Assembly: GCA_900554605.1 (NCBI GenBank)
Contig: USHU01000092.1
Location: forward strand, 1-5,334
Direction: 5' to 3'
Origin: an uncultured Actinomyces sp.
GTDB taxonomy: Bacteria; Actinomycetota; Actinomycetes; Actinomycetales; Actinomycetaceae
DNA: 5,334 nucleotides
Shown here: piece after piece, positions 1-5,334 of the stretch
How the letters are laid out: each line of letters begins with the position of its first letter
Position numbering within the stretch: position 1 is the first letter of the stretch
Program-made: the position numbers and the translations under genes
Notes under the pieces: model-generated
What the model was told of the DNA's origin: nothing
Database searches by the model: none
The model's input: only the letters and a program-made list of their open reading frames with translations

Positions 1-671
1 GAAACAAGTCCCATCATTTCCGAGCGCGCCCACGTCGGCGAGTTATCAGCGTCATGCCAATCCCCGCTCAGAAGAGACCCCATGAGCTCCATTGAGTCAG
101 GAGCCGGAAGCGAAGCACCGGGCGGACGGCAGTTATCACACACGGCTCCACCCTCAGAAATGGAAAATCCAAGGTGCGGCCCTTCGGCTCCACACACTGC
201 GCAGTCGAAACAGGAAGGGGCCCAGCCTGCAATCGCCAGGGCGCGAAGCATGTACGAGGCCAAGATCAGGGCTGGGTCGTGCCGGCGATGAGACAGCGCG
301 TGGAGCGCCCCCACGAGAAGAAGATATTGCTGGTGGGTTCCGTCGTCGCCGTCGCTTGAGAGCTTATCTGCGGTTTCGACGATGACCGAGGCCCGTGAGT
401 AGAGTTCGTAGTCAGAGGCGAGCATTTCCCCGTGGGAGGCAATCGTTTCAACCTGAATGATCGTGTCAAGGCTTCGACCGCGATGGAGCTGGATATCCAC
501 GACAGAGAAGGGCTCGAGTCGCGCTCCAAACTTCGATGTTGTTCGACGCACGCCTTTGGCGACAGCCCGAACCTGACCGTGTTCAGAGGTCAGGAGCCAA
601 ATAATTCGATCGGCTTCGCCGAGTTTTTGCGTACGCAAAACCACGGCCTCGTCCCTGTAACTCCTGATCAC
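1..671 (-). CDS. recO: DNA repair protein RecO, N-terminal 223 residues (3' end outside window)
   Basis: RecO works in the RecFOR pathway: it binds single-stranded DNA, displaces SSB and helps load RecA at gaps in the cytoplasm. The minus strand reads open from a GTG at 671-669 to the window edge with no stop. The N-terminus has the family pattern YRDEAVVLRT, then KLGEADRI (residues 16-23), SEHGQVRAVAKGVRR (29-43) and SKFGARLEPF (46-55), which form the OB-fold. A helical segment follows. A four-cysteine zinc site is visible at C157/C160 and C178/C181 (CAVC and CDNC). RecO is usually about 240-260 residues, so some 20-40 are missing. The GTG is chosen because GGGAAG lies 8 nt upstream (685-680) and the protein then begins just before YRDEAVVLR. 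An in-frame GTG at 716-714 is an alternative, but it abuts the terminator stem. Plus-strand reading frames here are antisense shadows. Identification is firm from family motifs. Confidence 0.95.
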   Translation of the reverse strand, partial: MIRSYRDEAVVLRTQKLGEADRIIWLLTSEHGQVRAVAKGVRRTTSKFGARLEPFSVVDIQLHRGRSLDTIIQVETIASHGEMLASDYELYSRASVIVETADKLSSDGDDGTHQQYLLLVGALHALSHRRHDPALILASYMLRALAIAGWAPSCFDCAVCGAEGPHLGFSISEGGAVCDNCRPPGASLPAPDSMELMGSLLSGDWHDADNSPTWARSEMMGLV

Positions 672-716
672 TCTCTTATCTTCCCATTCACGCCTATTCC
701 AAGCTCGTCGCGACAC

Positions 717-754
717 AAAATTGCGCTTGGGGCCGAAGCGGCCCCAAGCGCAAT
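717..754 (-). terminator. Intrinsic terminator hairpin downstream of the DUF5692-like gene
   Basis: Positions 720-734 (ATTGCGCTTGGGGCC) and 740-754 are perfect reverse complements: a 15-bp stem with a 5-nt loop. Read on the minus strand, the loop is GCTTC and the stem runs into TTTT (720-717), as expected of a Rho-independent terminator. It lies 72 bp beyond the stop codon of the membrane-protein gene and about 50 bp before the recO start, so it should insulate recO from that gene. On the plus strand no T-tract follows, so termination is expected mainly for minus-strand transcripts. Confidence 0.85.
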
Positions 755-826
755 ATGCCTGTGTAATTTCAGATCCCACATAGTCCGATCAGATTCGAGT
801 ATGCAAAGGATCTAAATCACGAACAC

Positions 827-1750
827 TCAGATATTTGCCTCGCGAACGCTCTTGTATGCCTCGAGATCGGTGTAGAGCTCATCGCGCAGCGGGTTCTTAC
901 GCCCACGAACAATCACATAGATCTGGTAGAGCGCAACAGCCACGTTAGCTGCGAGTGCGATCGCAGAAACGGTCATGAGCGCCGCGTCATTGTGAGAGGC
1001 ATTGACTGCGAACTTCGATGAGGTGACGAACGAGGGCACTGCCATGGTGAACATCATCCACAGTGCAAGGGTGTGCGCACGGTGCTGGAGCCACGCGCCT
1101 CGTTTAATGAAGAAAGCGGGGATGGTGCAGGAGATGAGCAGAGCTGCACCCGCATAGAAGGAGTGGTCTCCCACGCAGTTGTACACGTACGCGAAGTTCC
1201 ACAGATCGTAAGCGATAATCCAGAACCACAGCATGTCGGGCCAGATCATGTCCTTTTCTTTATCGCGAGAGATGAAGATTCCAAACCATCCACAGATCGT
1301 CAGGAGGTTGAGCAGACCGGCGATACCGTTCATGTAGTTCCAGGGACCTGAAACCATGAAAACTCCGTCGACCATCTCACGCACGCCCATGGCACCGACT
1401 TGGAAGTCGCGGATGCAGGCCTCGGTGATGTTGATGGCCAAGATCGCCGGAGGGAAAGCAAGCGCCCAACGATTCGTCTGCAACTTGGGAATGTAGCGGA
1501 TTGCCATGAAGCCGAGGCATCCCGCGAGGGCGGAATAGACCTTGACCCAGTGGAACCAGGTTCCTGTCGAGGAATCAGGACCCGCTGTTGTGGGCCAGAC
1601 AAAGATGGTCAAAACGATGGGAAGAACAATGAAGATTGCGATCCCCGCCCACTTCCAGCGTCGGGTGATCTCATTGCCAATGATCAAAGCGGCAAGTACC
1701 CCGAACCAGGCAAGCCAGGAGTACCAGGGAATTGACTCGAAGAGGAACAT
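827..1750 (-). CDS. DUF5692-like polytopic membrane protein, function unknown
   Basis: A 307-residue integral membrane protein. Hydrophobic segments lie at roughly residues 10-26, 34-52, 68-88, 94-110, 139-160, 169-191, 196-215, 226-243 and 255-281, giving about nine helices with no cleavable signal peptide. It is rich in Trp, Tyr and Phe, with striking stretches WPDMLWFWIIAYDLWNFAYVY (start at 170) and NGIAGLLNLL (141-150). The C-terminal tail (282-307) is charged and probably cytoplasmic. The overall pattern recalls the DUF5692 family, which has no assigned function; this is recognition from memory, not a search. ATG at 1750-1748 is the chosen start because AAAGGAG lies 8 nt upstream (1765-1759); a TTG eight codons earlier would put that ribosome site inside the gene. 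It is transcribed divergently from a TetR-type regulator and followed by a strong terminator, so it is probably monocistronic and under that regulator. No transporter or enzyme motif was recognised, so I assign no substrate. Confidence 0.85.
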   Translation of the reverse strand: MFLFESIPWYSWLAWFGVLAALIIGNEITRRWKWAGIAIFIVLPIVLTIFVWPTTAGPDSSTGTWFHWVKVYSALAGCLGFMAIRYIPKLQTNRWALAFPPAILAINITEACIRDFQVGAMGVREMVDGVFMVSGPWNYMNGIAGLLNLLTICGWFGIFISRDKEKDMIWPDMLWFWIIAYDLWNFAYVYNCVGDHSFYAGAALLISCTIPAFFIKRGAWLQHRAHTLALWMMFTMAVPSFVTSSKFAVNASHNDAALMTVSAIALAANVAVALYQIYVIVRGRKNPLRDELYTDLEAYKSVREANI

Positions 1751-1758
1751 GTCTCCAA

Positions 1759-1765
1759 CTCCTTT
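1759..1765 (-). promoter_or_regulatory. Ribosome binding site that fixes the membrane-protein start
   Basis: AAAGGAG on the minus strand, 8 nt before the ATG at 1750-1748. It is a near-ideal Shine-Dalgarno sequence and decides this ATG over the in-frame TTG at 1774-1772, which would place the site within coding sequence. Confidence 0.85.
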
Positions 1766-1786
1766 GTGAAACAAGGTGATGCGCTC

Positions 1787-1816
1787 ACTCTACGAGGCAC
1801 TTCTCGCGCGAGTCAT
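1787..1816 (-). promoter_or_regulatory. Candidate promoter for the membrane-protein gene
   Basis: On the minus strand ATGACT (1816-1811; 4 of 6 matches to TTGACA) is followed after 18 nt by TAGAGT (1792-1787; 4 of 6 matches to TATAAT). It would give a leader of about 30 nt carrying the AAAGGAG site. The -35 element touches the left arm of the inverted repeat at 1815-1823, so a bound repressor would block it. The match is modest and the call tentative. Confidence 0.3.
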
Positions 1817-1842
1817 TGGACACCGAATCGAAAGTGTCTAAT
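1815..1842. promoter_or_regulatory. Inverted repeat, probable operator of the TetR-family regulator
   Basis: ATTGGACAC (1815-1823) and GTGTCTAAT (1834-1842) form an inverted repeat with one mismatch (8 of 9 positions pair) around a 10-bp spacer, 28 bp in all. The core GACAC-N10-GTGTC is perfect. Its centre is about 80 bp from both divergent start codons (1750 and 1913). A symmetric site of this size in the shared upstream region of a TetR-type regulator and its divergent neighbour is the usual arrangement for autoregulation plus control of the neighbour. The symmetry is seen directly; the regulator assignment is inferred. Confidence 0.7.
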
Positions 1843-1844
1843 AC
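1816..1844 (+). promoter_or_regulatory. Candidate promoter for the TetR-family regulator gene, inside the operator
   Basis: TTGGAC (1816-1821) is followed after exactly 17 nt by TAATAC (1839-1844). Both hexamers fall in the arms of the inverted repeat, so regulator binding would exclude RNA polymerase. Each hexamer matches the sigma-70-type consensus at only about half its positions, so the spacing and location carry most of the argument. Confidence 0.3.
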
Positions 1845-1912
1845 TCGAAGGAGCACGGCATCCCACGTATTCCCATTCAGCCATCACACAGGACTATTGA
1901 CCTAGGACATTC

Positions 1913-2515
1913 ATGTCGACCAACGCAGAGCTAACCCGCGAGAGGCTCGGCAACGCCCTCAAAGAGGAGCTCAGAACCACACCGCTCACCAAGGTGACGG
2001 TTCGCCGCCTCACGGAAATAGCAGGGGTCACGCGTCAGGCTTTTTATTACCACTTCCCCGATGTCATGTCCCTGGCCACCTGGGTCTTCGAGCGCGATAT
2101 CGTCACGCACATCATGGCTCATGCAACCTACCGGGAGTGGTCCGATGGATTCTGCGAGCTCTTGGTCTACATGAGCGAGCACCGCGAGCAGACCTATGCG
2201 GTCGTTTCTTCCCTCAGTCGCAGTGAAATCGAGGAATTCTTCTACCGCGCTTTCCGGGAAATGATGCGGGCAATCATCAACGAATTGGAAGGAACGACTC
2301 CCCTTGACCCAGCCCGCCGTGATTTCATCATCGATCACTTCACTTTGAGCGTCGTCGCGCATCTATTCCACTGGCTCAACCGGGACATGCAAGCAGATCC
2401 CTACATTCTGACCGAGAACATTGAGGTCATCATGCGTGGCTCGGTGGCAACGGCGCTTGATCGTTACTCGACTAATGCGCCTCCCCCGCTCATCCGCCGT
2501 GAGGGCAAACACTAG
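1913..2515 (+). CDS. TetR/AcrR-family transcriptional regulator
   Basis: A 200-residue cytoplasmic DNA-binding protein, the usual length for the family. The N-terminal three-helix domain spans about residues 6-50, with the helix-turn-helix at 28-48: VTVRRLTEIAGVT followed by RQAFYYHF, the hallmark of TetR proteins. The start (ELTRERLGNALKEEL, then PLTKVTV) resembles the DhaS-like subgroup with a TetR_C_8-type ligand domain; the subgroup is tentative. The helical C-terminal part (about 55-185) should form the dimer interface and ligand pocket; the ligand is unknown. The ATG has only a weak ribosome site (TAGGA, 5 nt upstream). It is divergent from the DUF5692-like gene across 162 bp with a central inverted repeat, so it most likely represses itself and that gene. 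The gene ends 116 bp before the convergent leuA. Confidence 0.92.
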   Translation: MSTNAELTRERLGNALKEELRTTPLTKVTVRRLTEIAGVTRQAFYYHFPDVMSLATWVFERDIVTHIMAHATYREWSDGFCELLVYMSEHREQTYAVVSSLSRSEIEEFFYRAFREMMRAIINELEGTTPLDPARRDFIIDHFTLSVVAHLFHWLNRDMQADPYILTENIEVIMRGSVATALDRYSTNAPPPLIRREGKH

Positions 2516-2579
2516 TTTCACGACTCATCATTGACATGCAGGCGCTTCGCATACTTCGCACTCGCGATGAGAAGAGACG

Positions 2580-2619
2580 TTGGGGGGGCGAACATCGCCT
2601 GATGCCCGCCCCCCCCCAA
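2580..2619. terminator. G/C-tract hairpin between convergent genes, probable shared terminator
   Basis: TTGGGGGGGCG (2580-2590) can pair with CG plus a run of nine C and AA (2607-2619), leaving two C unpaired or slipped. Inside it CATC (2593-2596) pairs with GATG (2601-2604) around a GCCT loop, separated by an AA/CC internal loop. The structure starts 64 bp after the regulator's stop and 12 bp after the leuA stop, so it can serve both genes. Neither strand has a T-tract after the stem: the seven A at 2618-2624 become U upstream of the hairpin in leuA mRNA. It is therefore a non-canonical terminator or 3'-end stabiliser. Confidence 0.6.
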
Positions 2620-2631
2620 AAAAACAGCTAC

Positions 2632-4392
2632 TTACTGGTTGCGCAGCGCGCGGTTAACCGCCGAAATCACAGCCTTATAGGATGCGCGAGTAATCGAAGA
2701 ATCGATACCAACACCCCACACAATCTGTCCGTCGACAGCGGCTTCCACGTACGAAGCTGCCTTTGCGTCACGACCTTGACTCATTGCGTGCTCCGAGTAG
2801 TCCAGAACGCGCACATCCAAATCGAATTGGTGCAGGGCTGAGACAAAGGCGTCAATCGGACCGGTTCCGTTTGCATCGATCGCGGTCAGCACACCGTTAT
2901 CTGTAAGTTCTGCGTGCAATTCAACGTGTTCATCGTCGACAGTTCCCACCTGGGACTTGCGCAATTCGAAGCGGCCCCACGGCTGCAGGCCGGGAGCAGC
3001 GCTGGTGGGCAAGTACTCGTCGGCGAAGATCTTCCACAGTGCGTCAGCGTTGATTTCGCCACCGTAGGTGTCGGTGTGGCGCTGAACGATTCTCGAGAAT
3101 TCGACTTGCAGTCGGCGAGGCAATTCCAAGTTGTGTGCCCGCGACATGAGGTAAGCGACCCCGCCCTTACCGGACTGAGAATTCACGCGCACCACGGCCT
3201 CGTAAGAGCGCCCGACGTCGTGCGGGTCGATGGGAAGGTAGGGAAGCTCCCACACCACAGCGTTCTCGTCACCTCCGGCGGCGTCCACCTTGATCTTGCG
3301 GGCTGCGAAGCCCTTCTTGATTGCGTCTTGGTGAGATCCCGAGAAGCTTGTGTAGACGAGGTCGCCAACGTACGGCGCACGAGGCGATGCCTCCATCTGG
3401 GTGCAATGCTCGACCGTGCGGCGAATTTCGTCGACGTTCGACAGGTCAATACCCGGGTCAATTCCCTGGCTGAAGAGGTTCAATCCCAAGGTCAGCAGAT
3501 CAACATTACCCGTGCGCTCGCCCTGTCCCAGCAAGCAGCCTTCGACACGATCTGCGCCCGCAAGCAGAGCGAGTTCCGCGCTGGCCACGCCAGTTCCACG
3601 GTCGTTGTGCGGGTGAACAGACAGCGCAATGTGCTCGCGTCGGGAAAGATTGCGCGACATGTATTCGATCTGATCGGCGAAAACATTCGGGGTCGCGCGT
3701 TCAACGGTTGAGGGAAGGTTGAGGATAATTTCGCGCCCATCCTGGGGCTGCCAGATATCCATGACGGCTTCGCAGACTTCAAGTGCGAAATCGCGTTCGG
3801 TATCAATAAAAACTTCGGGTGAATATTCGAAGCCAAAGATGGTCTCGTCACCCAGTTGGCGTTCGGCCTGTGCAATGACTTCACGCGTACCGAAGCGGGC
3901 GAGCTCAATGGTCTGCTCGCGGTCTGCGTGGAAGACAACCTCACGAAAAACCGGAGCGGTTGCGTTGTACAAGTGCACGGTCGCCCGGGGGAAGCCAATC
4001 AGCGATTCGACGGTACGCTCAATAAGCTCGGGGCGCGACTGCGTCAGCACCGAAATGGTGAGGTCCTCGGGAAGGGCGTCGTCTTCCAACAGAGAACGAA
4101 CAAAATCGAAATCAGTCTGTGAAGCCGAGGGGAATCCAATTTCGATTTCCTTGTATCCCATGCGAACAAGAAGATCAAACATCTTGCGCTTACGTGCCGG
4201 ATCCATGGGCTCGATCAGAGCTTGGTTTCCATCGCGTAGATCCGTTGACATCCACCGAGGCGCATGGGTGATACGCTTCGAGGGCCACTGTCGGTCAGGA
4301 AGGTCAACAGGGTTCGTGTCGAGGAATGCTCGGTACTTGACCGTGGGCATTCCAGAACCTGCAGGACGAGGAACATTCGATGTAGTCTTCAC
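2632..4392 (-). CDS. leuA: 2-isopropylmalate synthase (long actinobacterial type)
   Basis: Condenses acetyl-CoA with 2-oxoisovalerate to form 2-isopropylmalate, the first committed, leucine-inhibited step of leucine synthesis in the cytoplasm. It has 586 residues, normal for the actinobacterial LeuA. The catalytic TIM barrel covers about residues 45-330: DLRDGNQAL (51-59) with metal ligand D54, GFPSASQTDFDFVR (86-99), SVHPHNDRGTG (258-268) with metal ligands H260 and H262, and GQGERTGN (289-296) with N296. A linker with QSGKGG (406-411) leads to the C-terminal LeuA dimer/leucine-binding domain (about 460-580). No key residue is missing. GTG at 4392-4390 is the first start after an in-frame TAG, and the resulting tail before SGMPTVKYR resembles relatives; ATG at 4350-4348 (residue 15) is the alternative. 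The ribosome site is poor for both. thrE lies 62 bp upstream on the same strand, so cotranscription is plausible. I see no leucine-rich leader peptide or T-box in the gap. Confidence 0.97.
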   Translation of the reverse strand: MKTTSNVPRPAGSGMPTVKYRAFLDTNPVDLPDRQWPSKRITHAPRWMSTDLRDGNQALIEPMDPARKRKMFDLLVRMGYKEIEIGFPSASQTDFDFVRSLLEDDALPEDLTISVLTQSRPELIERTVESLIGFPRATVHLYNATAPVFREVVFHADREQTIELARFGTREVIAQAERQLGDETIFGFEYSPEVFIDTERDFALEVCEAVMDIWQPQDGREIILNLPSTVERATPNVFADQIEYMSRNLSRREHIALSVHPHNDRGTGVASAELALLAGADRVEGCLLGQGERTGNVDLLTLGLNLFSQGIDPGIDLSNVDEIRRTVEHCTQMEASPRAPYVGDLVYTSFSGSHQDAIKKGFAARKIKVDAAGGDENAVVWELPYLPIDPHDVGRSYEAVVRVNSQSGKGGVAYLMSRAHNLELPRRLQVEFSRIVQRHTDTYGGEINADALWKIFADEYLPTSAAPGLQPWGRFELRKSQVGTVDDEHVELHAELTDNGVLTAIDANGTGPIDAFVSALHQFDLDVRVLDYSEHAMSQGRDAKAASYVEAAVDGQIVWGVGIDSSITRASYKAVISAVNRALRNQ

Positions 4393-4393
4393 A

Positions 4394-4410
4394 CCTTCAG
4401 TCTATGAAGG
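4394..4410 (-). other. Small hairpin abutting the leuA start codon
   Basis: CCTTCA (4394-4399) and TGAAGG (4405-4410) are perfect reverse complements with a 5-nt loop. In leuA mRNA the second arm holds the only good Shine-Dalgarno-like string near the GTG (GAAGG, about 2 nt before it), so folding would hide it. It could modulate translation, or be incidental if translation starts at the ATG at 4350. No T-tract follows in the direction of transcription, so it does not look like a terminator. Confidence 0.4.
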
Positions 4411-4454
4411 CTCGTTGCACCGGGCACGACGAGTGCACATGGTGGACAGGCTTT

Positions 4455-5334
4455 TTAGGCCTCGTTCGTTGCCTCTTCAAGGCGAGGAACTCCGGTCGGC
4501 GATTCCATGAGCCACGCACGGTCGGTCAGCATTCGCGAAATCGCCAGGCCAATACCGATCGCAACAATTGTGAAGAGAACGGTAGACAGCTGCTCGAGAG
4601 CTTCCATCGTCTGGCCATTGTTCAAGTACGTGAGCGAACGATACAGCGGAACACCAGGGATCATGATAACCACGGCAGGAACGGACAAGGTCACGCGCGA
4701 ATAGCGCGTCTTCGCCGCAACAGCAGCCGCCAAAAGTCCAGCACACAGGGCAGCAAGTCCCACTGCCGCGGGCACCGGCATTCCCAGTTCAACAGCCAAA
4801 GCGATACGGCCGGTGTTGATGACCGCGCCGATCAGAGCCGCAGCAGCGCAAACCTTAGGCGGGGAATTAAAGAGCATCGCGAAGCCAAAGGCTGCAACAA
4901 AACTGGTGAAGAAGCGTAGCGGGAAGTGGATATAAGCAGGAAGTGAAACAACGTATTCGGGGGTGACTGACCAGTTGAAGACCTTGGAGATACTCCATAC
5001 GGCAACACCAGCGGAGACAACCAGCATGGCAACGTAGACGATGCGCTGAATACCACCGGCAAAATCGTGACGCACCAAGTCAATAATCCCGGTAACCAGC
5101 GGGAAGCCTGGAACCAAGAAGAGGAGCGCTGAAATAAATCCCGCTTGGTGAGTGGGATCAATCCCCATGTACTTTTGCGCCAAGTAGACGCACAGGATGT
5201 ACACGCTTGCAGCGACGCCTCCACACACCATCCACACACCGAAGTGGTTCATGTGGCGCTTGAGCATTTGACGGCGGAGGAACTGTCCAATGAAAGCAGC
5301 GATTGCAACGACCGAGCACTCCACCCATCCCCCA
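4455..5334 (-). CDS. thrE: ThrE-family threonine/serine exporter, C-terminal 292 residues (5' end outside window)
   Basis: ThrE proteins export threonine and serine across the cytoplasmic membrane using the ion gradient. The frame is open to the right edge; the GTG at 5324 lies inside a conserved GGWVE stretch and is not a likely start. The visible part holds the end of the N-terminal ThrE domain (PF06738-like), with LVPGFPLVTGIIDL at visible residues 73-86, then the second ThrE_2-like domain (PF12821-like) with MIPGVPLYRSL at 224-234. Membrane segments lie at about 5-19, 32-54, 64-81, 96-117, 138-156, 160-182, 187-205, 216-236 and 246-267. Full-length relatives have roughly 450-500 residues, so about 150-200 are missing, normally including the amphipathic N-terminal part. 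It ends with TAA at 4457-4455, 62 bp before leuA on the same strand. Family assignment is strong; substrate (Thr/Ser) rests on the family, and the gene symbol is tentative. Confidence 0.88.
   Translation of the reverse strand, partial: GGWVECSVVAIAAFIGQFLRRQMLKRHMNHFGVWMVCGGVAASVYILCVYLAQKYMGIDPTHQAGFISALLFLVPGFPLVTGIIDLVRHDFAGGIQRIVYVAMLVVSAGVAVWSISKVFNWSVTPEYVVSLPAYIHFPLRFFTSFVAAFGFAMLFNSPPKVCAAAALIGAVINTGRIALAVELGMPVPAAVGLAALCAGLLAAAVAAKTRYSRVTLSVPAVVIMIPGVPLYRSLTYLNNGQTMEALEQLSTVLFTIVAIGIGLAISRMLTDRAWLMESPTGVPRLEEATNEA

Noticed and set aside
82..385. Overlapping plus-strand small frames (69, 97 and 61 codons)
   Set aside because: All lie antisense to the RecO zinc-site region; low-complexity translations and no supporting ribosome site.
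432..815. Plus-strand reading frame of 127 codons
   Set aside because: It is antisense to recO and runs through the terminator hairpin; its translation shows no recognisable domain, and the opposite strand encodes a conserved protein.
1750..1774. TTG start giving a 315-residue membrane protein
   Set aside because: It would place the strong AAAGGAG ribosome site inside the coding region; the ATG at 1750 has that site at ideal spacing.
1803..1812. 10-bp palindrome CTCGCGCGAG as operator
   Set aside because: Short, CG-rich and easily arising by chance at this base composition; the 28-bp repeat next to it is a far better operator candidate.
4393..4454. T-box, leucine leader peptide or attenuator before leuA
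   Set aside because: The gap is only 62 bp, has no run of leucine codons behind a start, and no T-tract-bearing stem.
2914..4510. Long plus-strand frames of 265 and 263 codons opposite leuA
   Set aside because: Shadows of the codon bias of leuA; the minus strand is an intact, highly conserved enzyme, and these frames show no domain.
5322..5324. GTG at 5324 as start of the exporter
   Set aside because: The frame stays open to the edge and the residues before it (GGW) belong to the conserved ThrE domain, so the gene is truncated by the window rather than short.
1..5334. CRISPR arrays, tRNA or rRNA genes, insertion sequences, attachment sites
   Set aside because: Reading both strands showed no regular direct repeats, cloverleaf-like sequences, transposase motifs or flanking target duplications.

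Overview
The window looks like chromosomal DNA from a moderately GC-rich actinobacterium. The LeuA is the long actinobacterial type, the RecO carries a four-cysteine zinc site, GTG starts are common, and the exporter is a ThrE-type protein. The flavour of the LeuA and the DUF5692-like gene suggests Actinomycetaceae (Actinomyces/Schaalia-like), but that placement is a weak guess.

Layout. (1) Positions 1-671, minus strand: the first 223 residues of RecO, a recombinational repair mediator, cut by the left window edge. (2) Positions 672-826: non-coding, with a perfect 15-bp terminator hairpin at 720-754. (3) Positions 827-1750, minus: a polytopic membrane protein of about nine helices that resembles DUF5692, function unknown. 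(4) Positions 1751-1912: divergent intergenic region with a 28-bp inverted repeat at its centre, the likely operator. (5) Positions 1913-2515, plus: a TetR/AcrR-family repressor. (6) Positions 2516-2631: convergent intergenic region with a large G/C-tract hairpin. (7) Positions 2632-4392, minus: leuA, 2-isopropylmalate synthase, first committed step of leucine synthesis. (8) Positions 4393-4454: short gap with a small hairpin against the leuA start. (9) Positions 4455-5334, minus: the C-terminal 292 residues of a ThrE-family threonine/serine exporter, cut by the right window edge.

How the genes fit together. thrE and leuA are co-directional and 62 bp apart, so they may form an amino-acid export/biosynthesis transcription unit. 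leuA and recO point the same way and, as I recall, are often neighbours in actinobacteria. The divergent TetR/membrane-protein pair sits between them, bounded by a hairpin on each side, like a small self-regulated cassette inserted into a housekeeping neighbourhood. That pair is the best candidate for undescribed biology: a transcription factor with a likely operator controlling a membrane protein of unknown function. I see no CRISPR array, tRNA, rRNA, transposase or insertion-sequence ends.
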